From: an uncultured Aquimarina sp.
Lineage (GTDB): Bacteria > Bacteroidota > Bacteroidia > Flavobacteriales > Flavobacteriaceae
Reading direction: 5' to 3'
NCBI GenBank assembly: GCA_947503835.1
Contig: CANNFM010000013.1
Span: 124,001-188,000 of the forward strand
DNA length: 64,000 bases
Part shown: positions 18,334 through 28,584 of the stretch, in pieces
How the letters are laid out: every line of letters starts with the position of its first letter
How positions within the stretch are numbered: the stretch's first letter is position 1
The notes under the pieces: generated by a model
The model's input: only the letters and a program-made list of their open reading frames with translations
What the model was told of the DNA's origin: nothing
Databases searched by the model: none
Translations under genes and position numbers: made by a program

Positions 18334-18372
18334 AAAACTCACCTACTATACAACTACTAAACTAATTGGATT

Positions 18373-21300
18373 ATGAAAAGAAATACGATATATAGATTAC
18401 TAACCACCGTGATGCTCCTATGGATAGGCAGTTCATCACTTTTTGCGCAAGCAACCGTAGAAAATGTCTCGATTATCGAAGGTACTTCTAATGCGGTGGT
18501 AACGGTAACATTACCTGGTGCTGCACCCGTGGGAGGAACCACAGTTTTATATGCCATTACCGCAAACACAGCAGTAGAAGGATCAGACTATACTGTTCCT
18601 GGTGATCGCATTGTGATTCCACAAGGGAGTTCAACAGGTACGATATCAATTCCAATTATAGGAGATGCTACCGAAGAAGATCTCGAAGATTTTTCTATTA
18701 GCGTTTCTACAGATTTGGCTAATGATGCGGGATTTAATAATGCAACTACTTTTTGGACTTCTACAGGAACCATAGGTTTTGAAACGGGTCCTGAAACTAC
18801 TTATGGAGGGCCTAATGGGGCAAATATCGTTTTAGAAGTTGATCTAGGTTCACAAGGATATCAAGATATTGCTACAATATCAGGAGTTACTTATGATGTT
18901 GTTTTTAAAGCATCAAGAAGAACATCAGGAGGTCCGGCCTCTGCCAATGTTACAGTTGCAGCGCTTAACGGGGCAACTACCTTAAATAGTCTTACAGTTA
19001 CAAAAACAACTGCGGGCAACCCCACATTTAGTTTGGATGAGGAAACCTTTTCGTTTACAGCAGCTTCTGCAACGACCAGAATAGCGTTTACAACTACAAA
19101 CACGAATACAGTAGGAATCATCTTCGATGATTTATCGATAGTTCCACAAACCGCAGACGATTCTGCAACCGTTACTATCGTAGATAAAACACCCGGTGAT
19201 GTAGGAGCTAATTTATCCCTTTGGTTAAAAGCAGATGTAGATGCTACACCAGCACAATGGGATGATCAATCAGGAAATGGTTTAGATGCAACGGGTTCAA
19301 ATAACCCAGTACTTACTGCTGATGCATTAAACTTCAATCCAGCATTTACATTTAATGGTACTAATCAAAATTTTACAGGTCCTGCAGGGAATACAGCTTT
19401 AAATAGTGACGATGTAACGAGTTTTACTGTTTACATAAACGATGATGTAAGTGGTGGTTTTACATCTCCCTTTACCAATAGATTTTCAAATACAGCGGGT
19501 GTTCCCGATGCTGAAGGTATAACGTTTTATAATAATGGTTCGGGAAGAGAGTTTTGGACTGGTTCTGGTTCTGGTTCAACTTGGAATGTACAATCGGCAG
19601 GTAATGTAACGGAAGGTGTTGCTGAAATACTAGGGCTAACAACAACTGGAGGAGTAGGAGCGGTTCAAAATATTTATGTGAACGGAACCTCAGCTGGTAC
19701 AGGAACGGGTACAGGAACTCATATTAAACAAACAGATGGTTTCTACCCTTATCGTGTAGGTAGTGGGGATAATTTTGGTGGAACTAATTTTTTCTTTGAT
19801 GGAAGAATAGCCGAACAAATCGTTTATGGAAGTGTACTTGATGCTACAAGTCGTCAAAAAATAGAATCCTATTTAGCTATCAAATACGGTATGACATTAA
19901 ATGCTGGAAATACAGCCTATTTAGCATCAGATGGTACCACACAAGTATGGGCTGTGGATCCAACCTATGCCAATGATATTTTTGGTATTGCCCGTGATGA
20001 TGCTTCAGGGTTAAATCAAGAAATTTCGAAATCGGTAAATGATGGAGCGGTGCTTACGGTTGCTACCAACACCGATTTTACTACCGCAAATGATGGTTCT
20101 AGAACCGATTTGTTTAATCAACAATTTCTACTAATAGCTAACGATGGTGGAAGTACGACTAAAACTACTGCTGTTGGTGTACCTGCTGCCTTAGAGGCAA
20201 GACTAGAAAGACAATGGAAAGTCAAAAATACGGGTCTGGTGAACAATGGTGGTACAGGTGTAATTAATCTCAGCTTTGATATTGATGCTTCCCCGCTTAG
20301 AGAGTACAGGCTTATTAGAAACGGTACTGCGCTAACAGGCATAGTGCCAACCATTAATGGGAGCAAAGTAGAGTTTACAAACGTAGGACTAACAGACGGT
20401 GCTGTTTTTAGTTTAGGATTTACACAAATAGCTCCCGGAGATGTAGTGCCAGGTTTATCCCTTTGGTTAAAAGCAGATGATAACGGAGGGGTAACAGTAG
20501 ATAATACTACATTAGCTACCTGGGAAGATCAGTCAGGAGCAGGTTTTGATGTGACAGCTACTGGAGGAGCACAACCTACTTTTCAAAATGACGCATCAAA
20601 TTTAGTTAACTTTAACTCGGCAGTATTATTTGATGGTACAGACGATGTTATGGAGCGTGCTGCCAATGTGTTGCCCAATACGGCAGATCCTACTGTAGCT
20701 GGAAATCATTCGTTGTTTGCAGTAATGATAGTAGACACAGGAAGTAATATTGTTTTTAATCAAGAATCTACTGATGGAGGGGGAGACAGAGTCGTACCTG
20801 CGTTTGCTTCTAATGGAAACTATGCACATAGTGATAATTCTGCAGGTTCTTTTACAAATATCGTAGGTGCAGGATCGTCAGCAACGATTCCATTGATACA
20901 GAGTGTTACTAGAAATGGAGTTGCTGTGCAATTATATCAGAATGGTACCGTAGGTAATACAGCTAATCTTTTACCTCCAATTAGTACACCGAGCGGAAGA
21001 ACTACCATAGGAGGGCGAGATCAAGCTACACAAGGCCGTTTTGGTGGTCGAATGCTAGAGATGATTGCCTATGCATCAGATGTTACAGCAGATAGAAATA
21101 GAATAGAATCTTATCTCGCCATCAAATATGGTATTACACTAGACGCGAGCATAGTGGATTATGTAGATGCTGCAGGAAGTTCGGTGTATAACCTGGCGAC
21201 CTACCCTAACGATGTTTTTGGTATTGCCAATGATGCCGCACAAGGCTTAGATCAACAGATTTCAAAATCAGTCAATACAGGAAGTGTTTTAACCCTTTCT

Positions 21301-24300
21301 TCTACTAATGATTTTGCGACTGCAAATGATGGAAGCAGAACTGTTTTAACAGACGGACAATTTTTACTCATAGGTAATGATGGCGCAAGCGGTGCAGTAG
21401 CAGATGCTATTTCAACCGACTTAGATGCTACTACATATTTTACCAGAACGGCCAGAGAATGGAAATCGGTAAATACAGGAACCATAGCAGGAGCAATGAA
21501 TTTGCAGTTCGATGGCTATGATGATACATGGGTATTATTGACCAGAACAGCAGATGGTGATTTTAGTGCCACTACAGGTACTACAGAAACTGCACTTTCT
21601 GCTACAGGAACCGTGTCAATAGCATTGCCTGGTACAACCTTTTTTACATTAGCAAAAACAGTTACTAGCATAGAGTTTGAAGCGGCCGCGGCTAATGATC
21701 TTGAAGCTGATGGAGGAAACTTACCAAGATTATTAATTGATGGAACCTTAAATGAAGATACTAATATCGATGTAGTATTAAATGCAGCTGGAACGGCTAC
21801 AGCAGGAACCGATTATACTTTTGCTGATGCCTCAGGAGATGCTGCCGTAACTATTCCTGTTGACATTCCTGCGGGAACCTATACCTCGGGAACTCCTATT
21901 GCATTATCAAGTTTGAGGCAGCGATTTAATCAACAGAATTATTCATATCCAACCGTTATTAATCCAAGTGCACAACAAGAAGAAATGTTTGTGGCACCCT
22001 TTACAGGAGATTATGAGATTACTTTTTCGGCAGAAACTTTTACAAATAATGGTTTGGTACGAGTGGGCACTACTTCAGGGGTCCAGGATGGGGTAGGCGA
22101 CATATTTGATGGAGCAGGTGACAGAATTGATGCAGTAACCCCATTAAAAAAATATACGTTCTCCTTAACACAGGGAACAACCTACTATATTTATAGTGTT
22201 GCAGGAGGAACATCAACTATGACTAATGTTAATGTAGTACTTGATTATGTCCCACCTATCAATTTTGCCATCACAGATGAAAGCCTAGTAGAATCTGATG
22301 AAACTATTGATCTTACCTTATCTAATGCACAACCTGGCTTGGTGATACAAGAAATTACAGGAGGAGCATTAATAGACAATCATGTATATACCATAACCAA
22401 TGATGACAGTGCTACAGTAACCATAGCTGCCGATGCCGATGCAGATGAAGCGACAGCTAGTAGGGCGTTTACCCTCACAATGAGTGCAGCGGCTTCTACC
22501 GATGTGGATGTGAGTTATGCATTAACAGGTACAGCCGCAGATCCAGCAGATTATGATGATGCTACTACAGTAGTAGGTACAGTTACTATTGCAGCAGGAA
22601 CCACTACAGGAACGATTGATTTAACTGTAGTAAACGATACTGAAGTAGAAGTTATTGAAACGGTAATTGCCACACTAACGGCGGCAACTAATAATGCTTC
22701 TGTTACTGCAGATACGACTGCAGAGACATTAAACATTACAGATGATGACGCAGCAGCCTTAACAATCTCGATCGCTCAGACGACTGATGGTGCTGAGAGT
22801 GGTACACCAACCAATGCACAATTTACCGTGAGTTTGGATGGTGGGGTCACCAACAATACAGGATCTGCTATTACTGGTACGCTTGCCTTAACCGGTACTG
22901 CGACCGCTGGCAGTGATTATACGAATGTAACGACCTTCTCCATCGCAGATGGTGATAGTTCTGTAGTAGTAGATATCCCGGTATTAGACGATACCGAAGT
23001 AGAGGTTACCGAAACGGTGATCGCTACAATCTCTGCCCCAAGTGTGGGAGCCGTAAGTGCTACAGATAATGCTACGGCCAATATTACCGATGATGATTTA
23101 GCGGCCTTAACAATCTCGATCGCTCAGACCACCGATGGTGCCGAATCTGGTACGCCAACCAATGCACAATTTACCGTGAGTTTGGATGGTGGGGTCACCA
23201 ACAATACAGGTGCTGCCATTACAGGAACCATTGCCTTAACAGGTACTGCGACCTCGGGTAGTGATTATACCAATGTAACGACGTTCTCGATCGCAGATGG
23301 TGATAGTTCTGTAGTAGTAGATATCCCGGTATTAGACGATACCGAAGTAGAAGTTACCGAAACGGTGATCGCTACCATCTCTGCCCCAAGTGTTGGAGCT
23401 GTAAGTGCTACAGATAATGCTACGGCCGATATTACAGATGATGATGCAACGGCCTTGACGATTTCGATCGCCCAAACCACCGATGGTGCCGAATCCGGTA
23501 CCCCAACCAATGCACAGTTTACGGTTAGTTTGGATGGTGGTGTGACCAACAATACAGGATCTGCCATTACAGGAACCATTACCTTAACGGGTACTGCGAC
23601 CGCTGGCAGTGATTATACGAATGTAACGACCTTCTCCATCGCAGATGGAGATAGCTCCGTAGTAGTAGATATCCCGGTATTAGATGATACCGAAGTAGAA
23701 GTTACCGAAACAGTAATAGCCACGATCTCTGCCCCAAGTGTGGGAGCCGTAAGTGCTACAGATAATGCTACGGCCAATATCACAGATGATGATGCAGCAG
23801 CCTTAACAATCTCGATCGCTCAAACCACCGATGGAGCAGAAAGTGGTACACCCACCAATGCCCAGTTTACGGTAAGTTTGGATGGTGGTGTGACCAACAA
23901 TACAGGTGCTGCCATTACCGGTACGATTACCTTAACGGGTACCGCTACGGCAGGCAGTGACTATACGAATGTAACGACCTTCTCTATCGCAGATGGTGAT
24001 AGTTCTGTAGTAGTGGATATTCCCGTATTAGATGATACCGAAGTAGAAGTTACCGAAACAGTGATCGCTACAATCTCTGCACCAAGTGTGGGAGCCGTAA
24101 GTGCTACAGATAATGCTACGGCCAATATTACAGATGATGATTTAGCGGCCTTGACGATTTCTATCGGTACTCCGGTAGATGGTACCGAGGGTACTTCAAA
24201 CATTACCTATACAGTAAGTCTGGATGGTGGGGTAACTAACAATACAGGTTCAGCCATAACGGGTACAGTTGCCTTAACGGGGACTGCAACCAATGGTACC

Positions 24301-27300
24301 GATTATACCAATGTAACCACCTTCTCGATTGCCGATGGAGCCAGTTCTGGAACCATTACGGTTACAGTAACCGATGATACCGATGTAGAAGTAAACGAAA
24401 CAGTAATTGCAACTATCTCTGCACCAAGTATAGGAGCAATAGGTACAGCCGCTGCCACTGCCAATATTATAGATGATGATGGTGCGGCCTTAACTATTTC
24501 GATAGGATCACCGGTCGATGGTACCGAAGGAGGAGCCAATGTTTCGTATACCGTTTCTCTGGATGGAGGAGCAACCAATACCACTGGATCTGCCATTACA
24601 GGAACAGTGACCTTAACAGGAACCGCAACCAATGGCACCGATTATACCAATGTAACCACCTTCTCGATTGCTAATACAGCCAGTTCTGGAACGATCACTG
24701 TACCAGTAACCGATGATAGTGATGTAGAAGTGAGTGAAACGGTAATTGCTACGATTTCTGCACCCAATGTAGGAGCAATCAATACGGCTGCAGCAACAGC
24801 AAATATTCTCGATAATGATACCGCAGGATTAACGATTTCTATAGGATCACCTGTAGATGGAACCGAAGGTACATCGAATGTTTCGTATACTGTTTCTCTG
24901 GATGGGGGATTGAGTAATGGAACAGGTGCTGCGATCACAGGAACGGTTGCCTTAACAGGAACCGCGACTAATGGATCGGATTATACCAATGTAACCACAT
25001 TCTCAATAGCCGATGGAGCCAGTTCTGGAACCATCACGGTTACAGTAACTAATGATACCGATGTAGAAATAAACGAAACCGTGATTGCAACGATCTCTGC
25101 ACCAAGCGTAGGAGCAATTGGTACAGCTGCTGCCACTGCCAATATTATAGATGATGATAGTGCAGCCTTAACCATTTCGATAGGATCACCAGTCGATGGT
25201 ACCGAAGGAGGAGCCAATGTTTCGTATACGGTTTCTCTGGATGGAGGTACTACCAATACCACTGGAGCTGCGATCACTGGAACGGTTACCTTAACAGGAA
25301 CCGCAACCAATGGTACAGATTATACCGATGTGACTACCTTCTCGATTGCCGATGGAGCCAGTTCTGGAACCATCACTGTAACCGTAACCGATGATAGTGA
25401 TGTAGAAGTGAGTGAAACGGTAATTGCTACGATTTCTGCACCTAGCGTAGGGGCCGTAAGTGCTACGGATAATGCAACGGCCAATATTCTCGATAATGAT
25501 ACCGCAGGGCTAACCATCTCGATAGGTTCTCCTGTTGATGGAACTGAAGGTACATCGAATGTTTCGTATACCGTATCTATGGATGGAGGATTAAGTAATG
25601 GAACAGGTGCTGCGATCACAGGAACGGTTGCCTTAACAGGAACCGCGACTAATGGTACCGATTATACTAATGTAACGACCTTCTCGATTGCCGATGGAGC
25701 CAGTTCTGGAACCATCACTGTACTCGTAACCGATGATACTGATGTAGAAATTAATGAAACGGTAATTGCGACCATCTCTGCACCAAGTGTAGGAGCTATC
25801 GGTACGGCTGCAGCCACCGCTAATATTATAGATGACGATAGTGGATCCCTTACAGTTTCTATAGGATCACCAGTCGATGGTACCGAAGGAGGAGCAAACA
25901 TTTCCTATACTGTTTCTCTGGATGGTGGGGTAACCAATACAACCGGATCGCCTATTACAGGAACAATTACCTTAACAGGAACCGCAACCAGTGGTAGTGA
26001 TTATACCAATGTAACAAGCTTTTCGATTGCCAATAATAGTAGTGCTGTAGTGGTGCCGGTAACGGTAACCGATGATACCGAAGTAGAAGTAAGCGAAACG
26101 GTGATAGCTACGATCTCCTTATTAAATATAGGATCCGTAGGAACAGCAGCAGCTACAGCAAACATTGCCGATAATGATGCAGGAGCCTTAACATTATCCA
26201 TAGGCTCACCAGTAGATGGTACCGAAGGAGGAACGAATGTTTCGTATACCGTTTCTATGGATGGTGGATTGAGTAATGGAACCGGAGCGGCCATAACAGG
26301 AACTGTTACCTTAACAGGAACCGCGACTAATGGTACCGATTATACTAATGTAACTACCTTCTCTATCGCCGATGGAGCCAGTACTGGAACGATCATTGTA
26401 CCAGTGACTGATGATACCGATGTAGAAGTGAGTGAAACGGTGATTGCCACGATTTCTGCACCAAGTGTAGGAGCTATCGGTACTGCTGCAGCGACAGCGA
26501 ATATAGCCGATAATGATGCAGCTGCCTTAATGATCTCTATTGGTTCACCAGTAGATGGCACCGAGGGAGGAGCTAATGTAAGTTATACTGTCTCTTTAGA
26601 CGGAGGATTGAGTAATGGAACCGGAGCGGCCATAACAGGTACGGTAGCCTTAACAGGAACTGCTACTGCTGGAAGTGATTATACTAATGTAACCACCTTC
26701 TCAATAGCCAATGGAGCTAGTTCTGGAACCGTCACGGTTACAGTAACTGATGATAGTGTGGTAGAAGTAAGCGAAACGGTAATTGCGACCATCTCTGCAC
26801 CAAGTGTAGGAATGATCAATACTGCTGCCGCAACAGCGAATATAGGCGATAATGATACCGCAGGACTAACTATTTCGATAGGTTCTCCTGTTGATGGTAC
26901 CGAAGGCACTTCGAATGTAACCTATACCGTTTCTCTGGATGGAGGATTGAGTAATGGAACCGGAGTCGCCATAACAGGTACAGTGGCCTTAACAGGAACC
27001 GCTACAGCTGGTAGTGATTACACGAATGTAACCACCTTCTCGATTGCTGATGGAGCTAGTTCTGGAACGATCACTGTACCAGTAACCGATGATACCAATG
27101 TAGAAGTAAGCGAAACGGTGATTGCTACGATTTCTGCACCAAGTGTAGGAATGATCAATACGGCTGCGGCCACCGCCAATATTATCGATAATGATCTTGC
27201 AGCGTTAACCATTTCTATTGCTGCAACCACCGATGGTATAGAAGGAACCCCAGCAACCGATGCCATATTTACTGTGAGTTTAGATGGAGGAGTAACAAAT

Positions 27301-28515
27301 ACTACCGGAGTTGCCATTACAGGTACAGTAGCGCTAACAGGAGGAACCGCCATTAATGGTACAGATTTTACCGATGTAACGAGCTTCTCGATTGCTGATG
27401 GTACTGGTTCAGTCGCGATTACAGTTCCTATACTAGATGATACCGATTTAGAAGGTACAGAAACGATTATAGCCACGATTTCTGCACCAAGTGTAGGAAT
27501 GATCAATGGAACTAATGGTAGTGCAACAGCAAATCTGATTGACGATGATGTAGATTCTGATGGTGATGGAGTAGCTGATAGTGTTGATAATTGCCCAAAT
27601 ACTTCAACAGGGCTAGCTGTAGATGCTAATGGTTGCCCAACAGTAGCAAGTATCGTATCGGTTTCTGATGATCCTGCCGATGGAGGATTTACTGGAGATG
27701 ATTTAACGGGTACCGGGGTAACTAATGTAAACAATGATAATATTGATAAGTATGAAAAACTAATCGCCCAGGCGAGTCCGGCACCGGTAACGGTAGCAGA
27801 TTTACAAGTCATCATAGATCTTGCAAATGCAATAGCAGATATAGTGGCGAACTCAGACGATCCTGCCGATGGCAACCCTTCTGCAGCCGACCTTATCGCC
27901 GTTGGATTAAACAATGTACAAACAGACAACGTTGGGCTATACGAGGAAGTAATTGCAAATACCAATCCAGAGCCGTGTACATTAGCAGAACTTCAGGCAA
28001 TTATAGATGAGGTGAATGAGATTGTCGTGATCGTAAATAATGCCGATGACCCTGCCGATGGTAACCCATCAATTGACGATCTCAATGATGTAGGCGTCAC
28101 CGACCTCGATCCGGATCTTCAAGATGCATATGAAATAGCTATTGCCAATGCTAATCCTAAACCGAGAACTCTGGCAGAACTACAAGCCATTATAGATGCA
28201 GTAAATGCCAATCCACCAGCAAGTACCCTTACAGTCGAACAGGGATTCTCTCCTAATGGTGATGGCGTCAACGATACTTGGATAATAGGTGGAATTGAAT
28301 CCTTCCCAAACCATGAGATTAAACTCTTTAATCGATGGGGTAACGAAGTATTCTCGGCAATAAACTATCAGAATGACTGGAATGGTGTTTCTAACGGAAA
28401 ACGAGTCCTTGGTGGTTCGGGTGACAGGTTGCCTACAGGAGCCTATTATTATGTGATCGAAACAGGAACTAGTGAAGTAGCACCTTTTACAGGTTGGATA
28501 TATATAAACTATTAA
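18373..28515 (+). CDS. Giant T9SS type B adhesin with LamG-like/DUF8202 and Calx-beta repeats
   Basis: 3,380 residues. Signal peptide at 1-26 (LLWIGSSSLFAQ); a Calx-beta-like domain at about 27-110; two successive units of LamG-like lectin/glucanase fold plus DUF8202-like segment (nt about 19190-20430 and 20440-21660; both start SLWLKAD and contain IESYLAIKYG and NDxFGIA); a further beta segment; 14 closely similar Calx-beta modules (nt 22755-27540; ITDDD calcium-binding ends) preceded by a divergent one; one thrombospondin type 3 loop (DSDGDGVADSVDNCPN); three helical repeats of about 65 residues (nt about 27640-28210, each starting near DDPADGxP); and a CHU_C type B sorting domain (SPNGDGVNDTW, LFNRWGNEVF). 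It is inferred to be a surface adhesin exported by the T9SS. The PorP/SprF gene 69 bp downstream is the likely partner. The upstream octamer array may modulate its expression. Confidence 0.93.
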   Translation: MKRNTIYRLLTTVMLLWIGSSSLFAQATVENVSIIEGTSNAVVTVTLPGAAPVGGTTVLYAITANTAVEGSDYTVPGDRIVIPQGSSTGTISIPIIGDATEEDLEDFSISVSTDLANDAGFNNATTFWTSTGTIGFETGPETTYGGPNGANIVLEVDLGSQGYQDIATISGVTYDVVFKASRRTSGGPASANVTVAALNGATTLNSLTVTKTTAGNPTFSLDEETFSFTAASATTRIAFTTTNTNTVGIIFDDLSIVPQTADDSATVTIVDKTPGDVGANLSLWLKADVDATPAQWDDQSGNGLDATGSNNPVLTADALNFNPAFTFNGTNQNFTGPAGNTALNSDDVTSFTVYINDDVSGGFTSPFTNRFSNTAGVPDAEGITFYNNGSGREFWTGSGSGSTWNVQSAGNVTEGVAEILGLTTTGGVGAVQNIYVNGTSAGTGTGTGTHIKQTDGFYPYRVGSGDNFGGTNFFFDGRIAEQIVYGSVLDATSRQKIESYLAIKYGMTLNAGNTAYLASDGTTQVWAVDPTYANDIFGIARDDASGLNQEISKSVNDGAVLTVATNTDFTTANDGSRTDLFNQQFLLIANDGGSTTKTTAVGVPAALEARLERQWKVKNTGLVNNGGTGVINLSFDIDASPLREYRLIRNGTALTGIVPTINGSKVEFTNVGLTDGAVFSLGFTQIAPGDVVPGLSLWLKADDNGGVTVDNTTLATWEDQSGAGFDVTATGGAQPTFQNDASNLVNFNSAVLFDGTDDVMERAANVLPNTADPTVAGNHSLFAVMIVDTGSNIVFNQESTDGGGDRVVPAFASNGNYAHSDNSAGSFTNIVGAGSSATIPLIQSVTRNGVAVQLYQNGTVGNTANLLPPISTPSGRTTIGGRDQATQGRFGGRMLEMIAYASDVTADRNRIESYLAIKYGITLDASIVDYVDAAGSSVYNLATYPNDVFGIANDAAQGLDQQISKSVNTGSVLTLSSTNDFATANDGSRTVLTDGQFLLIGNDGASGAVADAISTDLDATTYFTRTAREWKSVNTGTIAGAMNLQFDGYDDTWVLLTRTADGDFSATTGTTETALSATGTVSIALPGTTFFTLAKTVTSIEFEAAAANDLEADGGNLPRLLIDGTLNEDTNIDVVLNAAGTATAGTDYTFADASGDAAVTIPVDIPAGTYTSGTPIALSSLRQRFNQQNYSYPTVINPSAQQEEMFVAPFTGDYEITFSAETFTNNGLVRVGTTSGVQDGVGDIFDGAGDRIDAVTPLKKYTFSLTQGTTYYIYSVAGGTSTMTNVNVVLDYVPPINFAITDESLVESDETIDLTLSNAQPGLVIQEITGGALIDNHVYTITNDDSATVTIAADADADEATASRAFTLTMSAAASTDVDVSYALTGTAADPADYDDATTVVGTVTIAAGTTTGTIDLTVVNDTEVEVIETVIATLTAATNNASVTADTTAETLNITDDDAAALTISIAQTTDGAESGTPTNAQFTVSLDGGVTNNTGSAITGTLALTGTATAGSDYTNVTTFSIADGDSSVVVDIPVLDDTEVEVTETVIATISAPSVGAVSATDNATANITDDDLAALTISIAQTTDGAESGTPTNAQFTVSLDGGVTNNTGAAITGTIALTGTATSGSDYTNVTTFSIADGDSSVVVDIPVLDDTEVEVTETVIATISAPSVGAVSATDNATADITDDDATALTISIAQTTDGAESGTPTNAQFTVSLDGGVTNNTGSAITGTITLTGTATAGSDYTNVTTFSIADGDSSVVVDIPVLDDTEVEVTETVIATISAPSVGAVSATDNATANITDDDAAALTISIAQTTDGAESGTPTNAQFTVSLDGGVTNNTGAAITGTITLTGTATAGSDYTNVTTFSIADGDSSVVVDIPVLDDTEVEVTETVIATISAPSVGAVSATDNATANITDDDLAALTISIGTPVDGTEGTSNITYTVSLDGGVTNNTGSAITGTVALTGTATNGTDYTNVTTFSIADGASSGTITVTVTDDTDVEVNETVIATISAPSIGAIGTAAATANIIDDDGAALTISIGSPVDGTEGGANVSYTVSLDGGATNTTGSAITGTVTLTGTATNGTDYTNVTTFSIANTASSGTITVPVTDDSDVEVSETVIATISAPNVGAINTAAATANILDNDTAGLTISIGSPVDGTEGTSNVSYTVSLDGGLSNGTGAAITGTVALTGTATNGSDYTNVTTFSIADGASSGTITVTVTNDTDVEINETVIATISAPSVGAIGTAAATANIIDDDSAALTISIGSPVDGTEGGANVSYTVSLDGGTTNTTGAAITGTVTLTGTATNGTDYTDVTTFSIADGASSGTITVTVTDDSDVEVSETVIATISAPSVGAVSATDNATANILDNDTAGLTISIGSPVDGTEGTSNVSYTVSMDGGLSNGTGAAITGTVALTGTATNGTDYTNVTTFSIADGASSGTITVLVTDDTDVEINETVIATISAPSVGAIGTAAATANIIDDDSGSLTVSIGSPVDGTEGGANISYTVSLDGGVTNTTGSPITGTITLTGTATSGSDYTNVTSFSIANNSSAVVVPVTVTDDTEVEVSETVIATISLLNIGSVGTAAATANIADNDAGALTLSIGSPVDGTEGGTNVSYTVSMDGGLSNGTGAAITGTVTLTGTATNGTDYTNVTTFSIADGASTGTIIVPVTDDTDVEVSETVIATISAPSVGAIGTAAATANIADNDAAALMISIGSPVDGTEGGANVSYTVSLDGGLSNGTGAAITGTVALTGTATAGSDYTNVTTFSIANGASSGTVTVTVTDDSVVEVSETVIATISAPSVGMINTAAATANIGDNDTAGLTISIGSPVDGTEGTSNVTYTVSLDGGLSNGTGVAITGTVALTGTATAGSDYTNVTTFSIADGASSGTITVPVTDDTNVEVSETVIATISAPSVGMINTAAATANIIDNDLAALTISIAATTDGIEGTPATDAIFTVSLDGGVTNTTGVAITGTVALTGGTAINGTDFTDVTSFSIADGTGSVAITVPILDDTDLEGTETIIATISAPSVGMINGTNGSATANLIDDDVDSDGDGVADSVDNCPNTSTGLAVDANGCPTVASIVSVSDDPADGGFTGDDLTGTGVTNVNNDNIDKYEKLIAQASPAPVTVADLQVIIDLANAIADIVANSDDPADGNPSAADLIAVGLNNVQTDNVGLYEEVIANTNPEPCTLAELQAIIDEVNEIVVIVNNADDPADGNPSIDDLNDVGVTDLDPDLQDAYEIAIANANPKPRTLAELQAIIDAVNANPPASTLTVEQGFSPNGDGVNDTWIIGGIESFPNHEIKLFNRWGNEVFSAINYQNDWNGVSNGKRVLGGSGDRLPTGAYYYVIETGTSEVAPFTGWIYINY
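22755..27540 (+). repeat. 14 tandem Calx-beta coding modules
   Basis: The first four modules have a 348 bp period (116 residues; opening LTISIAQTTDGAESG). The next nine have about 339 bp (113 residues; opening LTISIGSPVDGTEG), and a final divergent one starts near 27206. In the second group EGTSNV and EGGANV versions alternate for part of the run, again suggesting amplification of a two-module unit. Each module carries acidic loops typical of calcium-binding Calx-beta domains. Confidence 0.88.
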
Positions 28516-28531
28516 ATGATATGTAATTACC

Positions 28532-28559
28532 GAGAGGATGAACATCTTGTCATCCTCTC
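28532..28559. terminator. Stem-loop between adhesin and PorP/SprF gene
   Basis: A perfect 10 bp stem (28532-28541 with 28550-28559) and an 8 nt loop, 17 bp after the adhesin stop. There is no U-tract, so it is more likely an mRNA-stabilising or partial attenuation structure inside the operon. It is analogous in position to the stem-loop at 12729-12751. Confidence 0.5.
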
Positions 28560-28584
28560 CATAAAAACAACAAAATATAAGCAA

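Larger units (their letters stand above)
16802..18372 (+). other. 1.57 kb non-coding region upstream of the second adhesin
   Basis: I see no credible gene here. The DNA is very AT-rich up to about 18040. It contains a palindrome at 17229-17243, an 11 bp direct repeat (17430-17440 and 17560-17570), a compact predicted RNA fold at 17603-17643, a second palindrome with a following T-run at 17820-17842, and the octamer array and 67 bp duplication from 18085 onward. The frame open from 17675 to 18376 encodes a basic low-complexity product and is not called as a gene. This is probably a long leader or regulatory region for the 10 kb adhesin gene. Confidence 0.6.

Noticed and set aside
17675..18376. 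233-codon open frame upstream of the second adhesin
   Set aside because: Not called as a gene: basic, low-complexity product, crossed by the octamer array, no family resemblance, and a second frame is also open through the array. It is kept only as part of the length-switch hypothesis.
23265..27965. Reverse-strand open frames of 70-315 codons in the Calx-beta region
   Set aside because: They repeat with the 339-348 bp module period and are antisense shadows; the forward frame has signal peptide, domains and sorting signal.
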